A stretch of 5,921 nucleotides of DNA from JAIEPT01 sp038217425 (GTDB taxonomy: Bacteria; Planctomycetota; Planctomycetia; Gemmatales; Gemmataceae), in the NCBI GenBank assembly GCA_038217425.1, contig JBBQPM010000300.1, positions 1 to 5,921 on the forward strand. The letters run 5' to 3'. Positions 1-5,677 of this stretch are shown piece by piece. Below the pieces are notes generated by a model. The model ran no database searches, was not told the origin of the DNA, and saw only the letters and a program-made list of their open reading frames with translations. Position 1 is the first letter of the stretch. Every line of letters starts with the position of its first letter. The translations under genes were made by a program, and so were the position numbers.

Positions 1-91
1 GGGAGAGGGGCGGGGGTGAGGGGGAAATGGCTCAACTCAATAGCACGGCTATTCCCCCTCACCCCCAACCCCTCTCCCGGAGGGAGAGGGG
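1..91. repeat. Nested G/C-rich inverted repeat (REP/BIME-like)
   Basis: Bases 1-10 (GGGAGAGGGG) pair with 69-78, and bases 12-26 pair with 52-66. Together they make about 25 paired bases with a small internal loop (C11 against A67-A68) and a 25-base loop. The distal strand 69-78 also forms a second, perfect 10-bp hairpin with 82-91 around the loop GGA. The segment 82-91 is identical to 1-10, so two hairpins compete for one strand. There is no T-run on either side, so it is a poor match to an intrinsic terminator. Similar C-rich intergenic motifs occur in many bacteria; membership of a dispersed family is inference. Confidence 0.8.
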
Positions 92-165
92 AGTAAATGC
101 TTCCTGTATTTGAAGTTACTGCAACGCACTGCAAATTTCCATCGCTGTAGTACTAAGCGGGCTAC
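92..165. other. Short non-coding stretch, nothing recognised
   Basis: This segment lies between the nested repeat and the stop codon of the minus-strand hydrolase. It is more AT-rich than its surroundings. I see no open frame, RNA gene or clear terminator in it. It would be the 3' untranslated part of the hydrolase message. Confidence 0.5.
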
Positions 166-936
166 TTAAAACTCGTACGTCACGCCCGGTTCGGCGGCAT
201 GGACGTTCGGAAGATTGAGAGCCTCAAGTTCCTGAAGCACCTCGGAGACGTAGCGCGGTTTGAGATGGTAGGCATAAAACGGCGCTGGCTGTTTGACTTT
301 GGAAACTTCGAGGGCAAAACTCGCGGGAGTGTGGTGCTTCGATACCTGCGCCAGAGCTTGCAATTTGTCGGGAAAACTCACTTCCAGAAAGATCGCCTTC
401 AGGTTGCTTCGGGCGTTCGCTTCTCGCCAAAGGGTTTCCGTAGGCCCAGTGTCGGCGGAAAAGACGACGGCCGAACGTGCGTCTTCCACGACGAAGCCGA
501 AGGTCGGAACGACGTGATCGACGGGGATCGGCGTAACCCGCAAGTCGCCCACATCGATGGACTCACCCGCACGCAGAGTCTGCACTCTCAGGAATGGCCG
601 GCCCGCGACGGTGAGCGCGAGAAAGTTGGGCCAAACGCGATCGTTGAAGAGGTCGGTGCGCATGCAATCCAACACCTCCTGGCTGGCGTACACGGTCACC
701 GGTTCCGATTGCATGCCAAAGATCGTATCCAGAAACGACGGCAGCGACGCCAGGTGATCCATGTGCGAGTGCGAGAGGAGCACATGCTTGACGCGCGCTT
801 GCGCGTCCGGGTGCAACACGAAACCGAGACTGCCGGCATCCACCGCCAGCGCCTCGCCGATCAAGAATGACGTGAGATACTGCATGGCGACGCCGTCGTT
901 CTGGCCAAGCGACGACGGCAACAAAGTGACGTTCAC
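166..936 (-). CDS. MBL-fold metallo-hydrolase, class II cyclic-nucleotide phosphodiesterase-like
   Basis: Predicted cytoplasmic metallo-beta-lactamase-fold hydrolase of 256 residues with no signal peptide. The metal-binding motif HSHMDH is at residues 56-61, preceded by a VDAG strand at 32-35. Further probable ligands are H141 (VDHVVPTFGF), D162 (SADTGPT) and H224 (YHLKPRY), with a KHHTP motif near 201-204. The GP-T stretch, H-TP and HLKP resemble class II cAMP phosphodiesterases (yeast PDE1 type), so cleavage of a 3',5'-cyclic nucleotide is a reasonable but unproven guess; other MBL hydrolases remain possible. The chosen start is GTG at 936-934, because AGGAG (942-946) lies 5 bases upstream and the protein then begins VNVTLLPSS, as relatives do. 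A TTG at 987 would add 17 unlikely residues. It is divergent from the carbonic anhydrase gene across about 104 bp. Confidence 0.86.
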   Translation of the reverse strand: MNVTLLPSSLGQNDGVAMQYLTSFLIGEALAVDAGSLGFVLHPDAQARVKHVLLSHSHMDHLASLPSFLDTIFGMQSEPVTVYASQEVLDCMRTDLFNDRVWPNFLALTVAGRPFLRVQTLRAGESIDVGDLRVTPIPVDHVVPTFGFVVEDARSAVVFSADTGPTETLWREANARSNLKAIFLEVSFPDKLQALAQVSKHHTPASFALEVSKVKQPAPFYAYHLKPRYVSEVLQELEALNLPNVHAAEPGVTYEF

Positions 937-946
937 GAAAACTCCT
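937..946 (-). promoter_or_regulatory. Ribosome binding site deciding the GTG start of the MBL hydrolase
   Basis: Read on the minus strand, AGGAG (946-942) is followed by TTTTC and then GTG at 936. No comparable site precedes the upstream TTG at 987. This favours the 256-residue form. Confidence 0.7.
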
Positions 947-1040
947 GGACTCTCGGAATCGGATCGTTGGCCTGGCCGGGTCGACAACTACAAGATAGCA
1001 TTGCGGAGAGCCCCGGACCACATTCGCGAGAGAGAAAAAC

Positions 1041-1634
1041 ATGATCCAGGAATTGCTCGATGGCAATCGCCGGTTTCGAGAGTCGGAGTTTGCGACGCAT
1101 CGCGAACATTACCAGGCGCTCTCGCAGGGGCAAAATCCGAAGTTCCTGTGGATCGGGTGTTCGGATTCGCGCGTCAGCGAACACGTCATCACCGACACGA
1201 AGCCCGGGACCATTTTCGTACACCGCAACGTGGCGAACATCGTCTCGTTCAATGACGTCAACATCGCCGCGATCATCGAGTATGGCGTCGACCATCTCAA
1301 GATTCCGGACATCATCGTCTGCGGGCACTACAAATGCGGCGGCATCGCCGCCATGGATGAAGGCGTCGACTCGCACTACATCGCCGATTGGCTGCTCATC
1401 GGCAGCGGCGCCAAGGAGAAAGTCGATCGTATGGTCCTTCAGAACCCAATGACGCGCGACGAAAAGCTGCGCCTCCTGGTTGAAGAAAATGTGATGCTCC
1501 AGATCAAGCACCTGCGCAACCTTTCGCTCATCAAGCACCGCCGACCTCCCGCGATGATCCCCCGCATCCACGGATGGGTCTACTGCTTCGAATCGGGCGA
1601 GATTAAAGTTTTGTCGGACGGCGGCAAGCCATGA
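1041..1634 (+). CDS. Beta-class carbonic anhydrase
   Basis: Zinc enzyme interconverting CO2 and bicarbonate, probably cytoplasmic. The 197-residue protein carries the beta-class signature: C40-S-D42-S-R44, where C40 is a zinc ligand and D42/R44 form the catalytic dyad, then HRNVAN (61-66), then CGHYKCGG, with H96 and C99 completing the zinc site. It opens with IQELLDGNRRF, the usual start of the family, which supports ATG 1041; only a weak purine-rich GAGAGAG precedes it. The length is slightly below E. coli Can (about 220 residues), mostly at the ends. The HYKCGG form differs from the more frequent HYGCGG but keeps all ligands. It is transcribed away from the phosphodiesterase-like gene. No chaperone or transporter partner is visible. 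Family assignment is very secure; its physiological role (carboxylation supply, pH or CO2 retention) is inference. Confidence 0.96.
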   Translation: MIQELLDGNRRFRESEFATHREHYQALSQGQNPKFLWIGCSDSRVSEHVITDTKPGTIFVHRNVANIVSFNDVNIAAIIEYGVDHLKIPDIIVCGHYKCGGIAAMDEGVDSHYIADWLLIGSGAKEKVDRMVLQNPMTRDEKLRLLVEENVMLQIKHLRNLSLIKHRRPPAMIPRIHGWVYCFESGEIKVLSDGGKP

Positions 1635-1737
1635 GCCAAGCCTCACGACGCGTTGACGCTCGAGCGCCAAATGTCGCGATGGATTGCTCCAGACCCGCCG
1701 AACGCGCACAATAGACTCCTGGACAGCCTCATTCTTC

Positions 1738-1752
1738 AAGGAGACTTCAGCC
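1738..1752 (+). promoter_or_regulatory. Ribosome binding site of the serine hydrolase
   Basis: AAGGAG at 1738-1743 lies 9 bases before ATG 1753. It separates the real start from the in-frame upstream codons, which would disrupt the signal peptide. Confidence 0.7.
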
Positions 1753-2895
1753 ATGCGTGCCGCGTTTGCATTCTTATTTCTGGTTCTGACGGCCGGGCTT
1801 GCGCCCGCGCAGGACAAACTCGCTCCCAGCCTCAAACCGTTCGTCGATAGCAAGACGCTGGCAGGCGCCGTCATGCTGGTCGCCGACAAGGAGAAGATCC
1901 TCGCCCACGAAGCCGTCGGTTATGCGGACGTCGAGAACAACACGCTCATGGGGACGACCCATCTCTTCTGGATTGCATCGATGAGTAAGCCGATCACCGC
2001 CGCCGCCCTGATGCTGTTGATCGACGAGGGCAAACTCTCCGTCGACGATCCGGTTGAAAAGTTTCTCCCGGAGTTCAAGGGGCAGATGGTCCTGGAAAAA
2101 AAGGACGGCAAGAGCGAACTCAAGAAAGCCTCGCGGCCCATCACCGTCAAGGACATTCTCTCGCACACCAGCGGGTTGATCGGCAAGAACGCGAAAGAGG
2201 CCCAGGTGCTCGATAGCCAACCGCTGCGCGAGGCGGTCGCCGACTACGCGAAGGCGCCGCTGCAGTTCGAGCCGGGGACGCAGTACCAGTACAACAACCC
2301 GGGCATCAATACGGCCGGGCGCATCATCGAAGTTGTCAGCGGCATGTCGTACGAAGAATTTCTGCAGAAGCGTCTCTTCACGCCGCTGGGCATGAAGGAC
2401 ACGACGTTTTGGCCCCAGGGGGAGCAACTCAAACGCCTCGCCAAGACCTATAAAGCCGCGCCCGACAGAAAGGGCCTGGAGGCGTCGCCGATCCTGCTCT
2501 TCGGCCAACCTCTCGACAACAAGACCAAGCGTCACGCGTTCCCCGGCGGCGGCCTCTTCTCGACGTCAAGCGACCTGGCGAAGTTCTGCCAGATGATCCT
2601 GAACGGCGGCGAACTGGACGGCAAACGCTACCTCTCGGAGAAGGCCGTCAAGCAAATGACGACGACGCAGACGGGCGATCTGAAAGGGGGGAGCTACGGC
2701 CTGGGCTGGATGACGAACAAGGCGAAGTACGAAACCTTCGGCCACGGCGGCGCGTACAACACCTTGATGTGGATCGATCCGCAGAAGCAGCTCGTCGCCA
2801 TCCTGCTCATGCAGCACGTGAGCTTCCCCACCGATGAAGGCAAAAGCATTCGGCCCACGTTCCAGAAAGTGGCGCTCGACACGTTCGGCAAATAG
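1753..2895 (+). CDS. Exported serine hydrolase, class C beta-lactamase/CubicO family
   Basis: Predicted 380-residue serine hydrolase with penicillin-binding/AmpC-like fold. A signal peptide (residues 1 to about 19, hydrophobic core FAFLFLVLTAGL, probable cleavage after APA) points to the periplasm or outside. Catalytic motifs are in the expected order: S76-M-S-K79 (nucleophile and general base), Y180-N-N182 equivalent to Y-x-N, and H331-G-G, which replaces the KTG motif as is common in esterase-type members. LSHTSGL (136-142) and PGGGLFSTSSDLAKF (264-278) are further family blocks. The start at ATG 1753 is chosen because AAGGAG (1738-1743) lies 9 bases upstream and the signal peptide begins there; the frame stays open upstream to 1684. 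The substrate cannot be told: esterase, D-amino-acid peptidase or beta-lactamase activity are all known in this family. It ends 8 bases before a large inverted repeat. Confidence 0.93.
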   Translation: MRAAFAFLFLVLTAGLAPAQDKLAPSLKPFVDSKTLAGAVMLVADKEKILAHEAVGYADVENNTLMGTTHLFWIASMSKPITAAALMLLIDEGKLSVDDPVEKFLPEFKGQMVLEKKDGKSELKKASRPITVKDILSHTSGLIGKNAKEAQVLDSQPLREAVADYAKAPLQFEPGTQYQYNNPGINTAGRIIEVVSGMSYEEFLQKRLFTPLGMKDTTFWPQGEQLKRLAKTYKAAPDRKGLEASPILLFGQPLDNKTKRHAFPGGGLFSTSSDLAKFCQMILNGGELDGKRYLSEKAVKQMTTTQTGDLKGGSYGLGWMTNKAKYETFGHGGAYNTLMWIDPQKQLVAILLMQHVSFPTDEGKSIRPTFQKVALDTFGK

Positions 2896-2903
2896 TTGAA
2901 ACG

Positions 2904-2994
2904 AAGCCCAGCGGGTGAGGTACTCCGAACCCCTGGGATCATCTGTCGCGTGCACTTTTTCCCAGGGGTTCGGAGTACCTCACCCGCTGGGCTT
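2904..2994. repeat. Perfect 35-bp inverted repeat between convergent genes, possible bidirectional terminator
   Basis: Bases 2904-2938 are the exact reverse complement of 2960-2994, with a 21-base loop (2939-2959). The arms begin AAGCCCAGCGGGTGAGG and contain GTACTCCGAACCCC. The element fills the 108-bp space between the stop of the serine hydrolase (2895) and that of the LON-domain gene (3004), with 8 and 9 bases to spare. Modest T-richness follows on both strands (CTTGTGTTGT and CTTCGTTTC), so it could terminate both transcripts. The stem is much longer than a typical intrinsic terminator, and a dispersed repeat unit or mobile palindromic element is an alternative. Confidence 0.9.
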
Positions 2995-3003
2995 GTGTTG
3001 TAA

Positions 3004-3684
3004 TCAATTCGAACTGAACTCCGGCGGAAAGGGTCGGCCCTCGCTCCCCGCCGACTTCGGCGTCAGGAAGCGCACCAGCCGCTCCAGCCGACGTTCCACG
3101 TCGCTCTCTTCCAATATGTGCTGCTTCAAATCGCAACCCAGCGGCAACGCAAATGCTAAAATGTCGGCCAGTGCGCCGAGCGGCAGCTTCGAATCGATCA
3201 GTTTCAGAAACTCCTCCTGCACCTCGCCCCCCTTGACCAAAAACGGCTTGGCCCGTTCGACCAGCCGCTCGCGCCAGTGTCGGCGGGCCGACTCATTCTC
3301 GATCAACGTCTCCTCCAGGACCTCCGCCTTGGCCAGGCGATACAGGCGTTCGTGCGTCACTTCCTCGATCAGCCGCACGCGGAATTCTCCCCGCAGGAGC
3401 AAGTTGTATCGGCCGTCCTCGAGCTTTTGATGGTTGATGATCTTGCCGACGCAGGCGATGTCGTGAATCGCGGGCCGGCCTTCGTAGTCCTTCTCCCACC
3501 CGGAGCGCGGCAATACCATGGCGATGCGCTGGTCTCCGGCCAGGGCGTCGGCGGTCATCTGGCGGTAACGCGGCTCGAAGATGTGCAGCGGCTGAACCAC
3601 GTGCGGAAAAAACACGAGATTGGGCAGCGGAAAGAGCCGGGCCCATCCCGAAAAAACGTCGTCCTCTGAATACGGCTCGTTCAT
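3004..3684 (-). CDS. Stand-alone LON substrate-binding (LON N-terminal) domain protein
   Basis: A 226-residue protein matching the N-terminal substrate-binding domain of Lon protease, without the AAA+ ATPase or Ser-Lys protease domains. The hallmark block is at residues 17-43 (LFPLPNLVFFPH, then PLHIFEPRY and RQM). It continues with VGKII (79-83), GRYNLLLRGEFRVRL (91-105) and a helical C-terminal half of about 130-210. Stand-alone LON-domain proteins are widespread; their role in recognising or protecting substrates is not well defined, so no reaction is assigned. The start at ATG 3684 shares its A with the TGA of the DUF309 gene (TGATG), and GGAAGAG (3690-3696) lies 5 bases upstream. This implies translational coupling. 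An in-frame start at 3723 would add 13 residues inside the neighbouring gene and lacks support. The gene is last in a minus-strand cluster. Confidence 0.92.
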   Translation of the reverse strand: MNEPYSEDDVFSGWARLFPLPNLVFFPHVVQPLHIFEPRYRQMTADALAGDQRIAMVLPRSGWEKDYEGRPAIHDIACVGKIINHQKLEDGRYNLLLRGEFRVRLIEEVTHERLYRLAKAEVLEETLIENESARRHWRERLVERAKPFLVKGGEVQEEFLKLIDSKLPLGALADILAFALPLGCDLKQHILEESDVERRLERLVRFLTPKSAGSEGRPFPPEFSSN

Positions 3685-4094
3685 CAATGCTCTTCCGCCA
3701 AGTAAGGCGCCGGGTCGGGCCAATCATCCGGCTCGGGGTCCAGTGCGATCTCGGGCAATAACGCCTCGTCCGGTTCGATTCGCGGGGGCTCGGCGCTTTC
3801 CAGGAGCTTTGCGAAGCATGCCTGCATATCAGCGCCGAACTTCTGCAGGTCCAGGCCCAGGATGCCGGGCTCATACTTTTCAAGGTAACTTCGGCTCGAA
3901 CGATACAGCTTCACCGCGCCGCGAACGTTGCCGTTGCAGAAGTGGCACAGCCCGACGGCCGACTGGATCAGCCCCTGGTAGAACGATTTTTCCGGGCTCG
4001 CCTCCATCCACAGGAGTTCCCAGACTTCGTGGGCTTCGAAGTAATCGCCGCGATTGAAAAGCACGATGCCGGCCAAGTAACGCGGGTCGTACAT
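3684..4094 (-). CDS. DUF309 domain-containing protein
   Basis: A small, 136-residue, mostly helical protein. The DUF309 signature spans residues 8-60: FNRGDYFEAHEVWE (13-26), LLW, then FYQGLIQSAVGL (38-49), CHFCNGNVRGAVKLY (50-64). The conserved H/E residues of the EAHEVWE segment and the GLIQ-A block are intact. The biochemical function of this family is unknown to me; the fold is described as a helical bundle, and a metal or ligand role for the H/E residues is only a guess. The C-terminal 35 residues are acidic and proline-rich (PEIALDPEPDDWPDPAPYL) and probably flexible. The start at ATG 4094 has GAGGAG (4100-4105) 5 bases upstream. The gene overlaps the LON-domain gene by one base, and lies 48 bp downstream of the thioesterase gene, consistent with one transcript. 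Confidence 0.92.
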   Translation of the reverse strand: MYDPRYLAGIVLFNRGDYFEAHEVWELLWMEASPEKSFYQGLIQSAVGLCHFCNGNVRGAVKLYRSSRSYLEKYEPGILGLDLQKFGADMQACFAKLLESAEPPRIEPDEALLPEIALDPEPDDWPDPAPYLAEEH

Positions 4095-4142
4095 GCATGC
4101 TCCTCGTTATCATTGTAACGGCGCGACGGGCGATTCCCAGTT

Positions 4143-4568
4143 TCAGCCGATCAGCGGGATGGGACGCCGACTGAGCGGATCGACGCGGACGTAGACCAGC
4201 TCGGCTTCCGTGACCTGCAAAACCTCCGTGCCGCGCTCCGCTTCGACCTGGACGTGAACAGTGATCGACGTTCGGCCCAGCTTGATTTGCCGGGTGATGA
4301 AGCGGACGACGTCGCCGACGAGGACAGGCTGCTTGAACTCGACGCGGTTGATGGCGACGGTGACAAGATTGGGGAGCACGCCGCCGGCGCGGGTGACGTC
4401 TCGGCGCGCGCCGATCGCGCCGGCCTGATCGATGTAGCTGAGGATCACGCCGCCGAAGATGGACGAGTAAAGGGTGTACTCGTTGTTGTGCTGGGAGGTG
4501 GGGGTGAGCTGCGGATTTGCGTCCCGCGGCATCATCATCACTTGCAGGGCAATATAGGGTTCGCTCAT
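4143..4568 (-). CDS. Acyl-CoA thioesterase, hotdog fold (YciA-like)
   Basis: Predicted 141-residue cytoplasmic thioesterase hydrolysing acyl-CoA to free acid and CoA. Family features are MMMPRDAN (11-18), IFGGVILSYIDQAGAIGA (37-54) with D47 at the usual catalytic acidic position, VAINRVEFKQPVLVGDVV (71-88) and a terminal strand TEAELVYVRVD (120-130). The segment between RDAN and IFGG is 18 residues (19-36), whereas E. coli YciA has about four (ANGD) at this place, giving an apparent in-frame insertion of about 14 residues in the substrate-site loop. The start at ATG 4568 fits the family N-terminus, but its ribosome binding site is weak. It is first in the minus-strand cluster with the DUF309 and LON-domain genes. 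Acyl chain preference cannot be read from sequence. Confidence 0.9.
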   Translation of the reverse strand: MSEPYIALQVMMMPRDANPQLTPTSQHNNEYTLYSSIFGGVILSYIDQAGAIGARRDVTRAGGVLPNLVTVAINRVEFKQPVLVGDVVRFITRQIKLGRTSITVHVQVEAERGTEVLQVTEAELVYVRVDPLSRRPIPLIG

Positions 4569-4593
4569 GAGGTCATGCTACCAGCCATACTCT

Positions 4594-4659
4594 TTCTTTC
4601 CGAGCCGGAAGCTTCAGCGACGACCTGCGAAAATCGTCGCTGACGCTTCTCGGAAAGAA
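4594..4659. repeat. Imperfect hairpin, REP-like, between PDZ and thioesterase genes
   Basis: The arm 4608-4623 pairs with 4634-4649 with one mismatch (T4613/C4644), around a 10-base loop at 4624-4633. After a four-base bulge (4604-4607), bases 4594-4603 pair perfectly with 4650-4659. The core GCGTCAGCGACGA resembles the dispersed GCGTCAGCGA-type repeats I associate with planctomycete intergenic DNA, from memory only. It starts 1 base beyond the stop of the PDZ gene and could end its transcript, although no T-run follows on the minus strand. Confidence 0.75.
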
Positions 4660-4660
4660 C

Positions 4661-5515
4661 TTAAAACGTCACGCCCTTGATCGTTTCCTTCTGCCCTTTG
4701 CGAAGAATCGTGATATTCGTCGGCTGATCCGCCTTCACGTCGCGGAGGAGATTCTGGAAGGCCTCGATCTCGCTCGGGACGACCTTGCCGTCGATTTCCA
4801 GTAGGACGTCGTAGGCGCGCAACCCGGCTTTGGCGGCGGCGGAGTCAGGAACAACCGAGAGGATGATCAGCCCCTGTCCGGGATTGAGATTGAGCTGTTC
4901 GACAAGGAGTTCGCTGGGGATTTGCAGGCGTACGCCGAGCCGCGCCGGCGGAACGCGGTCGATGGCCGCGGCGGGGCCGACCCTCCTTTTTAGAAGGTTC
5001 TGCAATTGTTGCTGAAGGAGTTGGGGGGCGTTGGCGTTGGGACCCTGCAACTTGCCCAGGACGTCGATCTGCTTCAACAGACCGTCGATACCGGGATCAA
5101 TTTCGCCCATGCGCGGGTTGATCTCGATCATCTGTTTAAAGAGCATGTCGAAGGCGGCTCCTTCGTTGCCGGGCTGTTCGAGTTTCTCAAGTACGTCGGA
5201 GAGCGCCTGGAAGTTACGAGCGACGTTTTCCAGATCGCGGATGACGTCTTCGGGCGTGACCGCGCGGCGCATCCCGGGACGAATCAAGCCGTTGAGCGGT
5301 CCCGCTCCCTGTCCCTGGAGCATGGGCTTGCGCTGCGGCTCGACCGGCGCTTCGGGATTGGCTTGTGGGGCGGGATTTTCGAGCTGCTTGAGCGCGTCTT
5401 CGATTTCTTTGCCCAGATCGGGCTTCTTTTTGGGGCCGTCGTCTTGGGACCAGCCGACGATGCCGATGCATAAAACTGAAGCGACGACGAATCCGCATTG
5501 CAGGAACGATTTCAC
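4661..5515 (-). CDS. Secreted single-PDZ-domain protein of unknown function
   Basis: A 284-residue protein with an N-terminal hydrophobic signal (about 4-21, FLQCGFVVASVLCIGIVG) ending near GWSQDD, so probably exported or anchored. The next segment (25-65) is charged then proline/glutamine-rich. A helical, leucine- and glutamine-rich middle (88-178) may mediate assembly. The C-terminus (about 192-284) is a PDZ domain: LGVRLQIP, then GQGLIILSVVPDSAAAKAG, LRAYDVLLEIDGKVV, and a final ITILRKGQKETIKGVTF. No protease catalytic domain is present, unlike DegP/HtrA, so it is likely an adaptor or scaffold; this is inference. The start GTG 5515 is chosen because GGAGG (5522-5526) lies 6 bases upstream and a TATAAT lies about 40 bases upstream, inside any longer frame starting at 5647. 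Cysteine 16 lacks a proper lipobox. Confidence 0.85.
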   Translation of the reverse strand: MKSFLQCGFVVASVLCIGIVGWSQDDGPKKKPDLGKEIEDALKQLENPAPQANPEAPVEPQRKPMLQGQGAGPLNGLIRPGMRRAVTPEDVIRDLENVARNFQALSDVLEKLEQPGNEGAAFDMLFKQMIEINPRMGEIDPGIDGLLKQIDVLGKLQGPNANAPQLLQQQLQNLLKRRVGPAAAIDRVPPARLGVRLQIPSELLVEQLNLNPGQGLIILSVVPDSAAAKAGLRAYDVLLEIDGKVVPSEIEAFQNLLRDVKADQPTNITILRKGQKETIKGVTF

Positions 5516-5526
5516 GGCAATCCTCC
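5516..5526 (-). promoter_or_regulatory. Ribosome binding site of the PDZ protein
   Basis: On the minus strand, GGAGG (5526-5522) is followed by ATTGCC and then GTG at 5515. It is a near-ideal site and fixes the GTG as the start. Confidence 0.75.
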
Positions 5527-5555
5527 GAGAGTTCGCAGGACACGAGCTTTCTCCA

Positions 5556-5584
5556 ATTATACCCCCCCACGGTCCGGGCCGAAA
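5556..5584 (-). promoter_or_regulatory. Candidate promoter of the PDZ gene
   Basis: The minus strand carries a perfect TATAAT at 5561-5556, directly after a run of seven G. A weak -35 (TTTCGG, 5584-5579) sits 17 bases upstream. Transcription would start near 5549, giving a leader of about 33 bases before GTG 5515. The -10 is strong but the -35 is poor, so an activator or a different sigma factor is possible. Confidence 0.5.
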
Positions 5585-5601
5585 GAGAATTCTCGCGGCT
5601 C

Positions 5602-5634
5602 TTGACAATCTGCCCGAGGGCGCCATTCTGATAT
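5602..5634 (+). promoter_or_regulatory. Weak candidate promoter of the SRPBCC gene
   Basis: TTGACA at 5602-5607 is a perfect -35 match, but the -10 candidates 16-21 bases later (CATTCT, TGATAT) match poorly. If real, transcription would begin near 5637, which excludes the ATG at 5633 and favours ATG 5678. Confidence 0.3.
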
Positions 5635-5677
5635 GAAGAAGGTTCAAACGTATTCATTTCCTCGAGTCCGTCCCATT

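Noticed and set aside
199..870. Plus-strand open frame of 223 codons opposite the MBL hydrolase
   Set aside because: It is arginine-rich and motif-free, and fully antisense to a gene with HSHMDH and the other metal ligands.
1653..1658. TTGACG as a -35 element for the serine hydrolase
   Set aside because: No acceptable -10 follows at 16-18 bases (GCGATG at the expected place).
933..1889. Long minus-strand open frame (318 codons) across the carbonic anhydrase gene
   Set aside because: It lies antisense to an unmistakable carbonic anhydrase with complete zinc-site motifs, shows no recognisable domain, and also overlaps the start of the serine hydrolase. It is a by-product of high GC.
1774..2535. 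Minus-strand open frame of 253 codons opposite the serine hydrolase
   Set aside because: Antisense to the catalytic core of the hydrolase, with biased composition and no domain; no ribosome binding site was noted.
4112..4117. Minus-strand TACAAT as a -10 element for the DUF309 gene
   Set aside because: The start site would fall inside the ribosome binding site, leaving about 11 bases of leader, and no -35 is visible. Co-transcription from the thioesterase is simpler.
5464..5475. Cysteine near the PDZ signal peptide as a lipoprotein attachment site
   Set aside because: The preceding residues are S-V-L, so position -1 is leucine, which does not fit a lipobox.
5633..5677. Upstream in-frame ATG for the SRPBCC protein
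   Set aside because: It would place 15 polar and basic residues before the membrane segment, lacks a well-spaced ribosome binding site, and would lie before the transcription start if the TTGACA promoter is real.
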